DNA from: Baffinella frigidus
Lineage: Eukaryota > Cryptophyceae > Cryptomonadales > Baffinellaceae
Reading direction: 5' to 3'
Assembly (NCBI GenBank): GCA_026770585.1
Contig: MU646796.1
Span: 309,877-320,006 of the forward strand
DNA length: 10,130 nucleotides
Notes under the pieces: generated by a model
What the model was told of the DNA's origin: nothing
Database searches by the model: none
What the model saw: only the letters and a program-made list of their open reading frames with translations
In this document: piece by piece, positions 10,060 to 10,130 of the stretch
Position numbering within the stretch: the stretch's first letter is position 1
Layout: every line of letters begins with the position of its first letter
Translations under genes and position numbers: made by a program

Positions 10060-10130
10060 CTACACCCTACACCCTACACCCTACACCCTACACCCTACAC
10101 CCTACACCCTACACCCTACACCCTACACCC
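10060..10130 (+). repeat. CCCTACA tract reaching the window edge
   Basis: Ten near-perfect CCCTACA units run to the last base, starting about ten bases after the exon 15 donor. It matches the tract in intron 14, so it is most likely the start of intron 15 and not a chromosome end. Confidence 0.9.

Noticed and set aside
10060-10130. Chromosome end (telomere) at the right edge
   Set aside because: The unit is CCCTACA, it follows a splice donor, and the same tract occurs in intron 14 with coding sequence beyond it.

Overview
This window looks like nuclear DNA from a eukaryote with a large, repeat-rich genome, most likely an alga or related protist. It has no bacterial gene layout, the longest open frames are low-complexity, and short GC-rich coding blocks are bounded by AG and GT splice signals. 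Long tracts of TTTAGGG-type telomere-like repeats (C-rich strand CCCTAAA, with variants CCCGAAA, CCCCAAA and CCCTACA) lie inside the introns. I cannot name the species; a cryptophyte, dinoflagellate or prasinophyte would fit, but that is only a guess.

Most of the window can be read as one sense-strand gene cut into about 15 short exons of 35-160 nt. From exon 4 to exon 15 (positions 1563 to 10049) the splice phases agree at every junction and give a stop-free frame of about 362 codons. Exons 1-3 (73-1341) are less certain. The gene seems to run off the right edge and perhaps the left. The protein begins with a charged, probably helical or coiled-coil part (exons 3-6, with an acidic run in exon 6). 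A more hydrophobic, folded-looking part follows (exons 7-12), then an acidic tail (exons 13-15). I do not recognise the family.

Two features stand out. First, nearly every exon has one or two diverged copies in the neighbouring intron. Most copies are broken, but at least five (643-684, 2327-2392, 4626-4696, 6552-6619, 9681-9738) keep splice sites and the same start and end phase as the exon they resemble. The 4457-4527 / 4626-4696 pair is the clearest candidate for mutually exclusive exons. Second, most introns begin with a simple-sequence tract within about 5-20 nt of the 5' splice site, usually telomere-like with the C-rich strand sense.

The introns also hold at least seven small terminal-inverted-repeat or foldback elements (MITE-like, 138-183 bp) with no coding capacity. 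Two are 138 bp (3773-3910, 9190-9327) and two are 162 bp (5977-6138, 7916-8077), and all four share a related terminal motif. A 145-bp element at 6934-7078 sits in a dead copy of exon 12 and is flanked by a 4-bp AACC duplication. The live exon 12 at 7208-7330 preserves the empty site. I see no rRNA, tRNA, CRISPR array or bacterial operon signals.
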